Notes: a model not told the origin generated them from the letters alone. A stretch of DNA of 64,000 nucleotides from Pseudomonas sp. B21-056 (GCF_026016325.1 NZ_CP087203.1:3162001-3226000), one strand, 5' to 3'. Numbered from the stretch's first letter, positions 1-9,001 are shown. Numbers and translations are program-made.

Positions 1-24
1 TCAATACAGGCTCGGACTTTATAC

Positions 25-48
25 AAAAAAGCCGGTGTTTATTCCGGC
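25..48 (-). terminator. Rho-independent terminator overlapping a stop codon
   Basis: Read on the minus strand, GCCGG, an 8-base loop and CCGGC are followed by six T residues. The hairpin overlaps the last codons and the TAA of the leftward 88-residue gene, so it most likely ends that transcript. Confidence 0.75.
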
Positions 49-305
49 ATGGACCAGGACTGCAACTTGTAACCTTCCTGGCTCAATTCGGCGCGAGCCT
101 GTTTCAACAGGTCGGCCAGTTGGGCTGGATCGGTATAGGCACTGCTTGGAATCTGAGTGCGGCCAATATGGGTATTGGTGCGGTCGACGACGGTCAGGCT
201 CAATTCGCCGTTGCCATCCTGTGGGGCCCAGGCCACGCACTGGAAAGGTTTAAATGCGCGGTCGGCAATCAAAAGAGCTTCGTTGATACGGAGCGGGGCG
301 TTCAT
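39..305 (-). CDS. Small conserved hypothetical protein, 88 aa
   Basis: An 88-residue soluble protein beginning MNAPLRINEALL, with no signal peptide or membrane segment. It has an alternating hydrophobic/polar pattern and one Cys. I recognise it only as the type of small protein often found in Pseudomonas genomes and assign no function. The ATG at 305 follows GAGAG at usual spacing. A strong terminator overlaps the stop codon, so it is transcribed leftward on its own, away from the sigma-54 activator gene. Confidence 0.7.
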   Translation of the reverse strand: MNAPLRINEALLIADRAFKPFQCVAWAPQDGNGELSLTVVDRTNTHIGRTQIPSSAYTDPAQLADLLKQARAELSQEGYKLQSWSMPE

Positions 306-646
306 GGCGTTCTCTCATAAAAGTGCCCAATCAGATGATGTGCCGTCGGGTGGGCGGACCGTGCGGCGGGTTACTTGTACTGATGTTCCGAACCGTGGGT
401 CAGGTCACACAATCCTTGAATAAATTTCGATTTTCTTTCAGACCCGGAAAATAGCCTTTTGTTTGAAAGCTCCATGAAAGATTTGCGAAGACTGTAACTA
501 ACGAAACGCTCGCTTATAACCGCTTTGGGGCAGTTTCAATAATCAATTGATACAAGGATGCGTCAACTTCTTGCTACTGTTACATGCAGGTTCGCCAATC
601 GACTGTTTCTATTCATATTTCTTAATTTTGGCGCCAAGGATCAGTC
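306..646. promoter_or_regulatory. Divergent intergenic region with two short palindromes
   Basis: The 341-bp region between divergent genes contains no credible coding sequence. It holds two perfect 10-bp palindromes, ATCAATTGAT at 542-551 and TTGGCGCCAA at 628-637; the second abuts the AAGGA ribosome site of the downstream activator gene. Both could be autoregulatory sites. I found no convincing -35/-10 pair and no -24/-12 motif. Confidence 0.3.
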
Positions 647-1972
647 ATGGTCGAAGCCAGTACGTCACGTCGTCTGCTCGTGGTTGATCCCTGCGATGAT
701 TGCCATCGCCTGTTGCCGGGTCTGCGCACCATCGGCTGGGAGGTCGAGAGTTGTTCCCTTGACCATGCCGGTGATCGAACGTGCGATGTGGGGCTCCTGA
801 GATTGCAGCCTTTTCATCTGGAACGCCCGGAAGCGGTCAAGGAGTTGATCAGCCGCAGTGGTACCGAGTGGATCGCCGTGCTCAACCAGGAAGTGCTGCG
901 CCTGAAGAATGTCGGCGATTTCGTCTGCGAATGGTTCTTCGATTTCCATACGCTGCCCTTCGATGTATCACGGGTCCAGGTGACGCTGGGCCGGGCGTTT
1001 GGCATGGCGCGCCTGCGCGGGCAGGGCTCGGTTCATATCCATTTGCCCGAGCACGAGTTGCTGGGCGACAGCAAGCCGATTCGCGAATTGCGCAAACTGT
1101 TGAGCAAGCTGGCGCCTACCGAATCACCGGTATTGATTCGTGGCGAGAGCGGGACCGGCAAGGAGCTGGTGGCACGTACACTGCATTCGCAGTCCCTGCG
1201 TCGCAACAAGCCGTTCATTGCCATCAACTGTGGCGCCATCCCGGAACATCTGATCCAGTCCGAATTGTTCGGCCACGAGAAAGGGGCGTTTACCGGCGCT
1301 CACCAGCGCAAGATCGGGCGCATCGAAGCGGCCCATGGCGGGACACTGTTCCTGGATGAGATTGGCGACCTACCCCTGGAGTTGCAGGCCAATCTGCTGC
1401 GATTTCTGCAGGAAAAACACATAGAACGGGTCGGTGGCAGCCAGCCGATTGCCGTCGATGTCCGGGTATTGGCGGCTACCCACGTGGATCTGGAAGCGGC
1501 CATCGAACACCGGCTGTTTCGCGAAGACTTGTACTATCGCCTGAACGTGCTGCAAGTGGTGATGGCGCCCCTGCGTGAGCGCCATGGCGACTTGTCGATG
1601 CTCGCCAGTCACTTTTCCCATCTCTACAGCCAGGAAACCGGTCGCCGGCCGCGCAGCTTCAGCGAGGACGCCCTGGTGGCGATGGGCATGCATGACTGGC
1701 CGGGCAATGTCCGGGAACTGGCCAACCGGGTCCGGCGTGGCCTGGTGCTGGCCGAGGGGCGGCAGATCGAAGCCCGGGACCTTGGCCTGGCCAGTCATCA
1801 GGGGATCGTGGCACCGATGGGCACCCTCGAAGACTACAAGACCCGTGCCGAACGCCAGGCACTGAGCGATGTGCTCAACCGTCACAGCGACAACCTGAGC
1901 GTCGCGGCCCGGGTGCTGGGCGTGTCACGGCCGACGTTCTATCGCTTGCTGCACAAGCATCAGATCCGCTGA
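647..1972 (+). CDS. Sigma-54-dependent Fis-family activator, VpsR-like
   Basis: A 441-residue bacterial enhancer-binding protein that should drive sigma-54 promoters. Residues 1-125 resemble the divergent receiver-like domain of VpsR-type regulators, with no clear phosphorylation pocket. The AAA+ domain (about 135-370) has Walker A GESGTGKE at 166-173, the sigma-54-contacting GAFTGA at 213-218, and Walker B ending LFLDEIGD at about 234-241. A Fis-type helix-turn-helix lies in the last 40 residues. The ATG follows AAGGA. No kinase gene is adjacent, so input may be a ligand rather than phosphorylation; VpsR itself responds to cyclic di-GMP, but that is not shown here. The target genes are unknown. 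Confidence 0.88.
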   Translation: MVEASTSRRLLVVDPCDDCHRLLPGLRTIGWEVESCSLDHAGDRTCDVGLLRLQPFHLERPEAVKELISRSGTEWIAVLNQEVLRLKNVGDFVCEWFFDFHTLPFDVSRVQVTLGRAFGMARLRGQGSVHIHLPEHELLGDSKPIRELRKLLSKLAPTESPVLIRGESGTGKELVARTLHSQSLRRNKPFIAINCGAIPEHLIQSELFGHEKGAFTGAHQRKIGRIEAAHGGTLFLDEIGDLPLELQANLLRFLQEKHIERVGGSQPIAVDVRVLAATHVDLEAAIEHRLFREDLYYRLNVLQVVMAPLRERHGDLSMLASHFSHLYSQETGRRPRSFSEDALVAMGMHDWPGNVRELANRVRRGLVLAEGRQIEARDLGLASHQGIVAPMGTLEDYKTRAERQALSDVLNRHSDNLSVAARVLGVSRPTFYRLLHKHQIR

Positions 1973-2045
1973 GCCATTCCCGGTATAAGCCCGCTCCCAC
2001 AGGGTTCTGAGTTGAACTGACAACCTGTGGTCGTCCGCAAAACCT

Positions 2046-2131
2046 GTGGGAGCGAGCCTGCTCGCGATGACGGCAGCCCAGCCACATGTCTGCAACTGAC
2101 CCACCGCTATCGCGAGCAGGCTCGCTCCCAC
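2046..2131. repeat. REP pair (REPIN)
   Basis: GTGGGAGCGAGCCTGCTCGC at about 2047-2066 recurs inverted at about 2111-2130. This is the typical head-to-head pair of fluorescens-group Pseudomonas REP sequences. Degenerate outer copies flank it: CCGCTCCCACAGGGTT near 1991-2006 and AACCCTGTGGGAG at 2171-2183. The result is a nested inverted structure after the activator gene that may also stabilise transcript ends. Confidence 0.85.
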
Positions 2132-2195
2132 ATGGGACCCGGTTGTACGCAGCATTTGTGTACGCCACCAAACCCTGTGGGAGTGCAGCTATTGG

Positions 2196-2282
2196 TCAGA
2201 AGATGAATTTGAGTAGCGCGATCACCACGACAAGGCCGATCAGAAAAATGATGCCAACGGTACTGCCAAGAAACTTCAACAT
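2196..2282 (-). CDS. 28-residue single-span membrane peptide
   Basis: A 28-codon frame starts at ATG 2282 and stops at TGA. The product begins MLKFLGSTVG, continues with a hydrophobic run rich in Ile, Leu and Val, and ends LLKFIF. It is one membrane span with Lys near each end. A GAGAG element lies upstream at a plausible distance. Similar tiny one-span proteins are common in Pseudomonas, and the well-formed span argues against chance. Function unknown. Confidence 0.6.
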   Translation of the reverse strand: MLKFLGSTVGIIFLIGLVVVIALLKFIF

Positions 2283-2653
2283 GGGAGAACTCTCATCGGA
2301 TGGGCTTAATGGTCTAGACCCCTGGTGCGGTAGCTCGTTTCGATTATTTTTCGGCGGCACCCAGCTATCCGAATCGGCGGCACGACGCGCCGCAGGAGCG
2401 CCTGGAGCTTTTTTTGTCGGATTTCCAATGTGACGTTACCGAGCTACCGCTTTGCCCATTAATGTGCGGAGCTGAGCGAAAAAGTAGCAAACCTGCACGG
2501 TTTAACCGTGACAATGGAGTAGTCTGCCGGCCTGCCTGGCTATCTCCAATTCCGTCAAATCAATCACTTGCACATGAATCGCGTGTATTGGCATGCATCC
2601 TGCTATTTTGAATCCATGGATAATTGGATACAAAAATTCAAAGGGTGCAAACC
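2283..2653. other. Intergenic region with an 11-bp inverted repeat around about 100 bases
   Basis: GCGGTAGCTCG at 2327-2337 is repeated as its exact inverse at 2440-2450. A poly-T run (2409-2416) after a short CAGG/CCTG hairpin lies inside and could be a weak rightward terminator. No coding sequence is credible. It may be the footprint of a small mobile element or an RNA structure. Confidence 0.35.
2623..2634. promoter_or_regulatory. Possible GntR-family autoregulatory site
   Basis: ATTGGATACAAA, about 20 bases before the GntR gene start, resembles the TTGTATACAA-type half-palindromes bound by FCD-subfamily GntR regulators. Its position suggests autoregulation. The match is imperfect. Confidence 0.35.
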
Positions 2654-3322
2654 ATGCAATTTGCTCCGTCTTACGCTGAACGTCCCCCGATAACCGCCGA
2701 GGAAGAGGCCTACAACTTCCTGCTGGAGGCCATTTGTGGTGGCCGCTTTCATAAGGGCGATCGGCTGATCGCCGAGGACATCGCCAGTGAGATCGGTATG
2801 AGTCGGATGCCGGTGCGCGAGGCGTTCCGTCGCCTGGATGCCCAGGGCCTGGTCACGCTTCGGCCCAATCGCGGCGCCGTTGTCAGCGGCCTGGACATCG
2901 ACGAACTGCAGGAAGTGTTCGAGATGCGCAGCGCCCTCGAAGGCCTGGCGATCCGGGTGGCGGTAGGGCGCATTGGCGATCGCCAGTTGGCGGCCCTGGA
3001 GCGCTTGCTGGACGAGATGGACGACTACCGCGACGAAAGCGCCGAGTGGGTCAGCCGCCATCGGGCGTTTCACGAATACCTGTGCAGCCTCAGCGGTCGC
3101 CCGAGGTTGCTGAAGCAGATCAGTGCCCTTTATTCCCTGGTCGAGGCGCCCATGCGCCTGTGGTTGCAGCACGTGGAGAAACCCATGAGCGCGCGCCAGG
3201 AGCATGAGGTGATTCTCGAGGCGATACGCGCCGGTGACGCCGACAAGGCCGAGGCGGTAGTCCGGGCGCACATCGAAGGCACCATCCCTGAGTTGATCGA
3301 GTTCCTGCAATCGAAAAAATAA
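2654..3322 (+). CDS. GntR/FadR-family (FCD) transcriptional regulator
   Basis: A regulator of about 222 residues. An N-terminal winged helix-turn-helix (about 15-75) contains SRMPVREAFRRLDAQGLV, the recognition segment typical of GntR proteins. An all-helical FCD ligand domain follows, with Arg, Glu and His residues that in this subfamily bind a metal and a carboxylate ligand. I chose ATG 2654 because AAGGG precedes it; a TTG ten codons upstream is possible. It heads the ABC transporter / gamma-glutamyltransferase genes on the same strand and probably responds to the imported compound or its product. Confidence 0.88.
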   Translation: MQFAPSYAERPPITAEEEAYNFLLEAICGGRFHKGDRLIAEDIASEIGMSRMPVREAFRRLDAQGLVTLRPNRGAVVSGLDIDELQEVFEMRSALEGLAIRVAVGRIGDRQLAALERLLDEMDDYRDESAEWVSRHRAFHEYLCSLSGRPRLLKQISALYSLVEAPMRLWLQHVEKPMSARQEHEVILEAIRAGDADKAEAVVRAHIEGTIPELIEFLQSKK

Positions 3323-3323
3323 T

Positions 3324-3360
3324 CAGAGCAGGCACAAGCCTGCCGGTGTTCTGACTCTGA
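3324..3360 (+). other. Intercistronic hairpin
   Basis: GCAGGC-ACAA-GCCTGC (3328-3343) is a perfect stem, enclosed by a second inverted pair, TCAGAG (3324-3329) and CTCTGA (3355-3360), which partly overlaps it. There is no T tract. It lies between regulator and binding-protein genes and may set differential mRNA stability or attenuate read-through. Confidence 0.4.
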
Positions 3361-3396
3361 GTACTGCCCGTTACCCACGAACTGGAGTGTCTGGTC

Positions 3397-4203
3397 ATGC
3401 ATAAGCCTCACGTGTTGATTGCCGCAATATCCCTGGGACTCTTTGCACAGTGGGCGTCTGCTGCCCCCGTGGTGCCGGAGCGCCTGATCAAGGCTGACAA
3501 ACTCGTCTACTGCTCGGGCATGGATTCGCCGCCGCTGGTGTCCTTCGATGAGGCCCAGAAACCCAAGGGACTGACCGTCGACCTGGGCCTGGAAATCGCC
3601 AAGCGCCTGGACAACAAGAAGGTGGAATGGCGGGTCGTGCCGTTTTCCGGATTGCTCCCCGCGTTGTTGGCCAAACAGTGCGACATGATCGTCGACCAGC
3701 TGTTCGACAAGCCCGAACGCCGGGAAGTGATCGACATCGTCAACTACATGTACTCCAGCCAGGCGGTGGTAGTGCCCAAAGGCAACCCGAAGGCAATCAA
3801 GACGCTTACAGACCTTTCCACGCGCAAGATTGCAGTGCTCAACGGCTCCACCATCAAGACCCTGCTCGACGCCGAGAATGAAAAACTGACCAAGGCCGGC
3901 AAGCCTGCGATGAAGCTGGTGGTCTACAACACCGACACCGATGCGTTCCAGGCACTGCGGATCAACCAGGTCGATGCCTATGGCACCACCGTGGAAACCG
4001 CCGGCTATTACGCTGCCATGGCCCCCGACCTGTTTGAAGAAGGGGTTCCGGCCTTCAGCCGGATTCTCACCGGCATCGGCATTCGCAAGGACGATCCGCA
4101 ACTGAGCGCCGCGGTGCAGCAGGTGATCAGCGACATGCGCAGCGATGGCAGCTACAGCCAGTTGCTCAACAAATGGCACGTCGCCGGCGACACTCTCGAT
4201 TGA
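3397..4203 (+). CDS. Amino-acid ABC transporter substrate-binding protein
   Basis: A 268-residue periplasmic binding protein of the polar amino-acid family (SBP_bac_3). It has a clear Sec signal peptide (about 1-23, cleavage near WASAAP). Family landmarks are LTVDLGLEIAKRL, the Asp-containing segment KQCDMIVDQLFDKPERREV, and ALRINQVDAYGTTVETAGYY near the hinge. It delivers substrate to the permease and ATPase encoded immediately downstream. Context with a gamma-glutamyltransferase suggests a gamma-glutamyl amino acid or related amide, which is inference. Confidence 0.9.
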   Translation: MHKPHVLIAAISLGLFAQWASAAPVVPERLIKADKLVYCSGMDSPPLVSFDEAQKPKGLTVDLGLEIAKRLDNKKVEWRVVPFSGLLPALLAKQCDMIVDQLFDKPERREVIDIVNYMYSSQAVVVPKGNPKAIKTLTDLSTRKIAVLNGSTIKTLLDAENEKLTKAGKPAMKLVVYNTDTDAFQALRINQVDAYGTTVETAGYYAAMAPDLFEEGVPAFSRILTGIGIRKDDPQLSAAVQQVISDMRSDGSYSQLLNKWHVAGDTLD

Positions 4204-4214
4204 GGTAAGCGTTG

Positions 4215-4991
4215 ATGAACTTCAATTGGGATGTGTTCTGGCAGTACCTGTTGCAGCCCAGTGGGGTCTACCTCACCGGGCTCTGGCTGACCTGCCTGAT
4301 CAGCGTGCTGGCGATGTTGCTGGGCTGTGTCCTGGGCCTGGCGGCGGCGCTGTTGCGCTTGTCGAAGAACCCGTTGCTGCACATGCCGGTGCGCTTTTAT
4401 GTGTGGCTGATGCGCGGCACGCCGTTGCTGGTGCAGATTGTCTTTCTCTACACCGCACTGGCCGCCGGCGGGATCTTCCGCTTCGAGGACGTCGACCTGT
4501 TCGGCCTGGTGATTCCCGGCAATATCCAGGCGGCGATCATTGCCCTGGGTCTAAACGAAGGCGCCTACATGGCCGAGATCATCCGCGCCGGCATCGGCGC
4601 GGTCGACAAGGGCCAGTATGAGGCCGGGCGTTCCCTGGGCATGACTTTCGCCAGGCTGATGCGCCGCATCATTCTGCCCCAGGCGTTCCGGGTGATCGTG
4701 CCGCCGCTGGGCAACGAGTTCAACGTGATGCTCAAGAACACCACGCTGGTCAGCGTGATCGGCGTACAGGAACTGCTGCTCAGTACCCAGATGGTCACGT
4801 CGGCGACGTTCCGGGTGTTCGAGCTGTACCTGGTGGTGGCGATCTACTTCCTGTTGCTGACGACCCTCTGGGGCTTCTTCCAGCGCTGGCTGGAGGCGCG
4901 CTTCGGTCAATCGGACCGGCCCTCGTCGCCGCCGCCGGCCGCGACGCGGATGTTCGGCCGTAGCACCCTGAAATTGCTGAGGGAACGTTAA
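4215..4991 (+). CDS. Amino-acid ABC transporter permease
   Basis: An inner-membrane permease of about 258 residues of the HisM/GlnP type with five to six predicted spans. The cytoplasmic EAA loop reads [21 protein letters not shown], the ATPase contact. ATG 4215 follows GAGGTAAG; a TTG three bases earlier is less likely. A single permease gene implies a homodimeric channel. It starts 11 bases after the binding-protein stop, in the same operon. Confidence 0.92.
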   Translation: MNFNWDVFWQYLLQPSGVYLTGLWLTCLISVLAMLLGCVLGLAAALLRLSKNPLLHMPVRFYVWLMRGTPLLVQIVFLYTALAAGGIFRFEDVDLFGLVIPGNIQAAIIALGLNEGAYMAEIIRAGIGAVDKGQYEAGRSLGMTFARLMRRIILPQAFRVIVPPLGNEFNVMLKNTTLVSVIGVQELLLSTQMVTSATFRVFELYLVVAIYFLLLTTLWGFFQRWLEARFGQSDRPSSPPPAATRMFGRSTLKLLRER

Positions 4992-4993
4992 CC

Positions 4994-5773
4994 ATGGCGC
5001 ACAAAAGTGAAGAACTGATCATTGAGGCGCTGGATGTCCACAAGTCCTTCGGCGACCTGGAGATCCTCAAGGGCATTTCCCTGCAAGTACGCCGTGGCGA
5101 GGTGGTGGTGCTGATCGGCGCCTCCGGGTCCGGCAAGACCACCTTCATCCGCTGCATCAATCTGCTGGAGGACATCCAGGGCGGACGCATCCGTGTCAAC
5201 GGCCAGGCCATGGGTTACCGGGAACGGGCCGATGGCAGCCTGGTGCGCGATTCAGAGCGCAACATCGCCCGCCAGCGCCGGGACATCGGCATGGTGTTTC
5301 AACGCTTCAACCTGTTCCCCCACATGACCGCCCTGGAGAACATCATCGAGGCGCCGATCCAGGTGCTCGGGATGCCGCGCGCCGCCGCGCTGGAACAGGC
5401 CCGCAGCCTGCTCGCACGGGTCGGCCTGGCGGACAAGGCCAGCCACTATCCCGCCATGCTCTCCGGCGGACAGCAGCAGCGTGTGGCGATAGCCCGGGCA
5501 TTGGCGATGAAACCCCAGGCGATGCTGTTCGACGAGCCCACCAGCGCCCTCGACCCGGAAACCGTGGGCGAGGTTTTGCAAGTGATGAAGGAACTGGCGG
5601 AAGAGGGCATGACCATGGTGGTGGTGACCCACGAAATGGGTTTTGCCCGCGAAGTGGCTGACCGTGTGGTGGTCCTGGACCAGGGCGAGCTGATCGAGCA
5701 AGGACCGCCGGAGCAGATTTTCAGCCACCCCAGCCATCCGCGTACCCGGGCTTTCCTCAGTCGCGTGCTCTGA
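4994..5773 (+). CDS. Amino-acid ABC transporter ATP-binding protein
   Basis: A 259-residue ATPase of the GlnQ/HisP type. Walker A is GASGSGKTT, the Q-loop is [12 protein letters not shown], the signature is [15 protein letters not shown] and Walker B is [13 protein letters not shown], followed by the switch His in VVVTHEMGF. An insertion ([18 protein letters not shown]) is typical of this subfamily. It completes the importer with the two preceding genes and starts two bases after the permease stop. Confidence 0.94.
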   Translation: MAHKSEELIIEALDVHKSFGDLEILKGISLQVRRGEVVVLIGASGSGKTTFIRCINLLEDIQGGRIRVNGQAMGYRERADGSLVRDSERNIARQRRDIGMVFQRFNLFPHMTALENIIEAPIQVLGMPRAAALEQARSLLARVGLADKASHYPAMLSGGQQQRVAIARALAMKPQAMLFDEPTSALDPETVGEVLQVMKELAEEGMTMVVVTHEMGFAREVADRVVVLDQGELIEQGPPEQIFSHPSHPRTRAFLSRVL

Positions 5774-5801
5774 CCTGTTTCGTTTGTGAAGAGATTTTGT
5801 C

Positions 5802-7412
5802 ATGTTGAAATTTTCTGCTCATGAGTACCCGTATCCGTCGCAACGCCAGAGTGTCTTTGCCCGTCGCGGCATGGTCGCCGCCTCCCAGCCCCTGGCCGCA
5901 CAAGCGGGGATCGAGATCATGCAAAAGGGCGGCAATGCCATCGACGCCGCCATCGCCACGGCGGCGGCGCTGACGGTGGTCGAGCCCACCGGGTGCGGCA
6001 TCGGCGGTGACGCCTTCGCCCTGGTCTGGTGCAAGGGCCAGTTGCACGGCCTCAACGGCAACGGGCACGCACCGGCGTCCCTGAGTGTCGAAGCGGTCAA
6101 GGCCGCTGGCCATGAACGGATGCCGCTCTACGGCTGGACACCGGTGACGGTGCCCGGTTGTCCATCGGCCTGGGCCGAGCTGTCGCAACGCTTCGGTAAG
6201 CTGCCCTTTGCCGAGCTGCTGCAACCGGCGATCAGCCTGGCGCGGGAGGGCTTTGCGGTGTCGCCGGTGGTTGCCCATCAATGGCAGATCGCCTTGAACG
6301 AGTTCACACCTCATCGTGACCAAGTGCTGAGTGCTTGGTTCGACACCTTCCTGATCGAGGGGCGAGTGCCGCGGGCGGGGGAGATTTTCCGCAACCCGGC
6401 CCAGGCCCGTACCCTCGAAGAACTTGCCACCAGCCGCTGCGAAAGCCTCTATCGCGGCGCCTTGGCCGAACGCCTGGATAGCCATTCCCGGGCCACCGGC
6501 GGCTACCTGCGCAGTACCGACCTCAGGGATTATCGCGCCCAGTGGGTGGAGCCTATCCGCGTCAACTACCGAGGCATCGACGTCTGGGAGATCCCACCGA
6601 GCGGGCAGGGCCTGGTGGCGTTGATGGCGCTGAAAATACTCGAAGGTTTCAGCTTCGATCACCGCGACAGCCAACAGACCTGGCACCGCCAACTGGAAGC
6701 AATGAAGCTGGCCTACAGCGACGGTCTGCACTACATCACCGATCCACGGCATATGCGCGTGGCGGTGGCCGACTTGCTGAGTGACGATTACAGCGCCCGT
6801 CGCCGCGGGCAGATCGGCGAGCAGGCCCAGCCACCCAAACCTGGCGATCCCCACGCCAGCGGCACGGTGTACCTGGCGACCGCCGACGAAGAAGGCAATA
6901 TGGTTTCGTTCATCCAGAGCAACTACCACGGCTTTGGCTCCGGCGTGGTGTTGCCCCACAGCGGGATCGCCCTGCAAAACCGCGGGCAGGAATTCAGCCT
7001 CGATCCGACGCACGCCAACTGCCTCGCGCCGGGCAAGAAGACCTTCCACACCATCATCCCCGGCTTCCTCACCCAGAACGGCCAGGCCCTTGGCCCCTTC
7101 GGTGTCATGGGCGGCTACATGCAGCCCCAGGGGCACGTGCAGATGGTCATGAACCTGGTGGACTTCGGTTTGAACCCACAGGCGGCCCTGGACGCGCCGC
7201 GCTGGCAGTGGCTGGGCGGGATGAAGGTCGGCATCGAGCACGGCGCTTCAGCGCATCTGGTCAACGCCCTGGCGCGACGCGGCCATGAGGTGCAGGTCAG
7301 CAGTGACCTGACCGACTACGGGCGCGGGCAGATTATCCTCCGCGACCCGGTCAGTGGTGTGTTGTGCGGAGGCACTGAGCCTCGGGCGGATTCGCATATT
7401 GCGGTTTGGTGA
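5802..7412 (+). CDS. Gamma-glutamyltransferase-family hydrolase, cytoplasmic type
   Basis: A 536-residue Ntn-hydrolase of the gamma-glutamyltranspeptidase family, which transfers or hydrolyses gamma-glutamyl groups. The N-terminal half carries GGNAIDAAIATAAALTVVEP and GIGGDAF. The autocatalytic site aligns at Thr355 in SGTVYLATAD, followed by the oxyanion and substrate loops GFGSGVVLP and GVMGGYMQPQGHVQ. There is no signal peptide, unlike periplasmic Ggt, so it resembles cytoplasmic YwrD-type members. Operon position after a complete amino-acid importer suggests it processes the imported substrate. Ggt or a related acylase (cephalosporin / glutaryl acylase-like) are both possible. Confidence 0.88.
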   Translation: MLKFSAHEYPYPSQRQSVFARRGMVAASQPLAAQAGIEIMQKGGNAIDAAIATAAALTVVEPTGCGIGGDAFALVWCKGQLHGLNGNGHAPASLSVEAVKAAGHERMPLYGWTPVTVPGCPSAWAELSQRFGKLPFAELLQPAISLAREGFAVSPVVAHQWQIALNEFTPHRDQVLSAWFDTFLIEGRVPRAGEIFRNPAQARTLEELATSRCESLYRGALAERLDSHSRATGGYLRSTDLRDYRAQWVEPIRVNYRGIDVWEIPPSGQGLVALMALKILEGFSFDHRDSQQTWHRQLEAMKLAYSDGLHYITDPRHMRVAVADLLSDDYSARRRGQIGEQAQPPKPGDPHASGTVYLATADEEGNMVSFIQSNYHGFGSGVVLPHSGIALQNRGQEFSLDPTHANCLAPGKKTFHTIIPGFLTQNGQALGPFGVMGGYMQPQGHVQMVMNLVDFGLNPQAALDAPRWQWLGGMKVGIEHGASAHLVNALARRGHEVQVSSDLTDYGRGQIILRDPVSGVLCGGTEPRADSHIAVW

Positions 7413-7448
7413 CCGCCTCCATTCCCTGAAAGCGGCTTTGGAAGCGTA

Positions 7449-8837
7449 TCAGCGGCGATCCAGCCAGACCGTTTGGGCGTTGCAGAACTCTCTGAGCCCA
7501 AAGTGAGAGAGCTCCCGCCCAAAGCCGCTTTTCTTGACACCGCCGATGGGAACGCGGGGATCGGTGGCGACATAGCCGTTGATAAACACACCGCCCGTGA
7601 TCATGCGCGCGGCCAGATGCCTGGCCTTTTCAACGTCAGCAGTCCAGAGGCTGCCCGCTAGGCCGAACTCGCTGTCGTTTGCCAGTTCAAGTGCGTGTTC
7701 CGCGTCCCTGGCAACGATCAGCGAGGCGACCGGTCCGAACAGTTCCTCCACGAACGAGGTCATCCCGGGGCGGACGCCTGCCAGAATCGTCGGCTCGTAG
7801 TAATTGCCGATCCCTTCTATTTTGTGACCGCCCAACAGCAGCTTCGCGCCTTGGGCGACGGTTGCCTTGACTTGTCCGTCCAGCTCGTCCCGCAGATCGG
7901 GGCGCGCCATAGGGCCAATGTAAGTGGCGCTTTCAAGCGGATCTCCCAGCTTGAGCGCAGCGACTGCATCAACGAACTTGCTCTCGAACTCTCTGGCCAC
8001 GCTTTGTTCGACGATGATGCGTTTGGCGGCAATGCATACCTGGCCGCTGTTTTGAAAACGTCCGACAACGGCGGCTTTCACGGCCTCATCAATATCCGCA
8101 TCAGCCAGGACCACGAACGGGTCGGACCCACCCAGTTCCAAAACACATTTTTTCAGCGCCGCACCGGCCTGCGCGGCAATGGCTGAGCCTGCACGGACAC
8201 TGCCAGTGACAGCCACCGTAGCGATGCGTGGGTCTTCGATGGCCCTGGACACCGTCGACGGCGTCACGTTGATGACCTCAAAAACGCCGTCGGGCAGCCC
8301 GGCATCCCGCCAGGCTTGTTGAAGCCTATAAGCGCAGCCCATGACGTTGGGCGCATGCTTGAGGACATACGGGTTGCCGGACAGGATGATCGGCACCGCG
8401 CCCCTCATCACCTGCCAGAACGGGAAATTCCAGGGCATGACCGCTAGGACGGCCCCGAGCGGCCGGTAAGCGACATAGGCTTTATTGTCCTCAACCGATG
8501 TAGGCTCAGGTTCCAACATGCGTGGCCCATGCTGGGCGTACCATTCACATAACGCGGCGCATTTTTCCACCTCGGCACGCCCCTGAACGACAGGTTTGCC
8601 CATTTCGTTCGCAGCCAGCTGAGCCATCCCTTCAGCCTGGGCGCGGAGCTGGGAGGCGAGGTTGAGCAAGACTCCGGCCCTGACTTCTACCTCAACGTCC
8701 CGCCATTGCTCAAAGCCAGCTTGTACGCGAACCAGGGTCGCCTCCATTTCGCTGACAGACTCATAGGGATAACGACCGATCTGTTCGCCGTTGGCCGGGT
8801 TGATGGAGAGGGCAGCGTCAGAGCTATCGAAGGTCAT
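7449..8837 (-). CDS. NAD(P)-dependent succinate-semialdehyde dehydrogenase-family protein (Sad-like)
   Basis: An aldehyde dehydrogenase of about 462 residues closest in pattern to Sad/YneI-type succinate-semialdehyde dehydrogenases. It shows the PWNFPFWQVMR cofactor loop, GSVRAGSAIAAQA, the general base Glu in LELGGSDPF and the nucleophile Cys in NSGQVCIAAKR. The C-terminus carries PIGGVKKSGFGRELSHFG. I place the start at ATG 8837, since an upstream extension lacks family similarity. It is convergent with the transferase gene and divergent from the first decarboxylase-like gene, so it could belong with that enzyme. The substrate is not fixed by sequence. Confidence 0.88.
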   Translation of the reverse strand: MTFDSSDAALSINPANGEQIGRYPYESVSEMEATLVRVQAGFEQWRDVEVEVRAGVLLNLASQLRAQAEGMAQLAANEMGKPVVQGRAEVEKCAALCEWYAQHGPRMLEPEPTSVEDNKAYVAYRPLGAVLAVMPWNFPFWQVMRGAVPIILSGNPYVLKHAPNVMGCAYRLQQAWRDAGLPDGVFEVINVTPSTVSRAIEDPRIATVAVTGSVRAGSAIAAQAGAALKKCVLELGGSDPFVVLADADIDEAVKAAVVGRFQNSGQVCIAAKRIIVEQSVAREFESKFVDAVAALKLGDPLESATYIGPMARPDLRDELDGQVKATVAQGAKLLLGGHKIEGIGNYYEPTILAGVRPGMTSFVEELFGPVASLIVARDAEHALELANDSEFGLAGSLWTADVEKARHLAARMITGGVFINGYVATDPRVPIGGVKKSGFGRELSHFGLREFCNAQTVWLDRR

Positions 8838-9001
8838 CGTGAGGTCTCGGGAAGAAATTGTGGAGAAGGGCGCAGGGCACAAGCAGGCTCGCTTATGGCA
8901 GTCGCCAGTATCGATGGATTCAGGTTGTTTTCAATCAGACCCATGTACGGATCTATAAGAAGGGCTTGTTCGAAGTTATGAATGGCGTCGGTGCGTGTCG
9001 C

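Noticed and set aside
781-1359. Overlapping plus-strand frame inside the sigma-54 activator gene
   Set aside because: It is out of frame with the intact AAA+ domain and has no motif.
5757-7241. Long open frame (494 codons) on the minus strand
   Set aside because: It lies opposite the gamma-glutamyltransferase gene, whose motifs are clear, and its His/Arg-rich translation shows no family features. High-GC codon bias creates such antisense frames.
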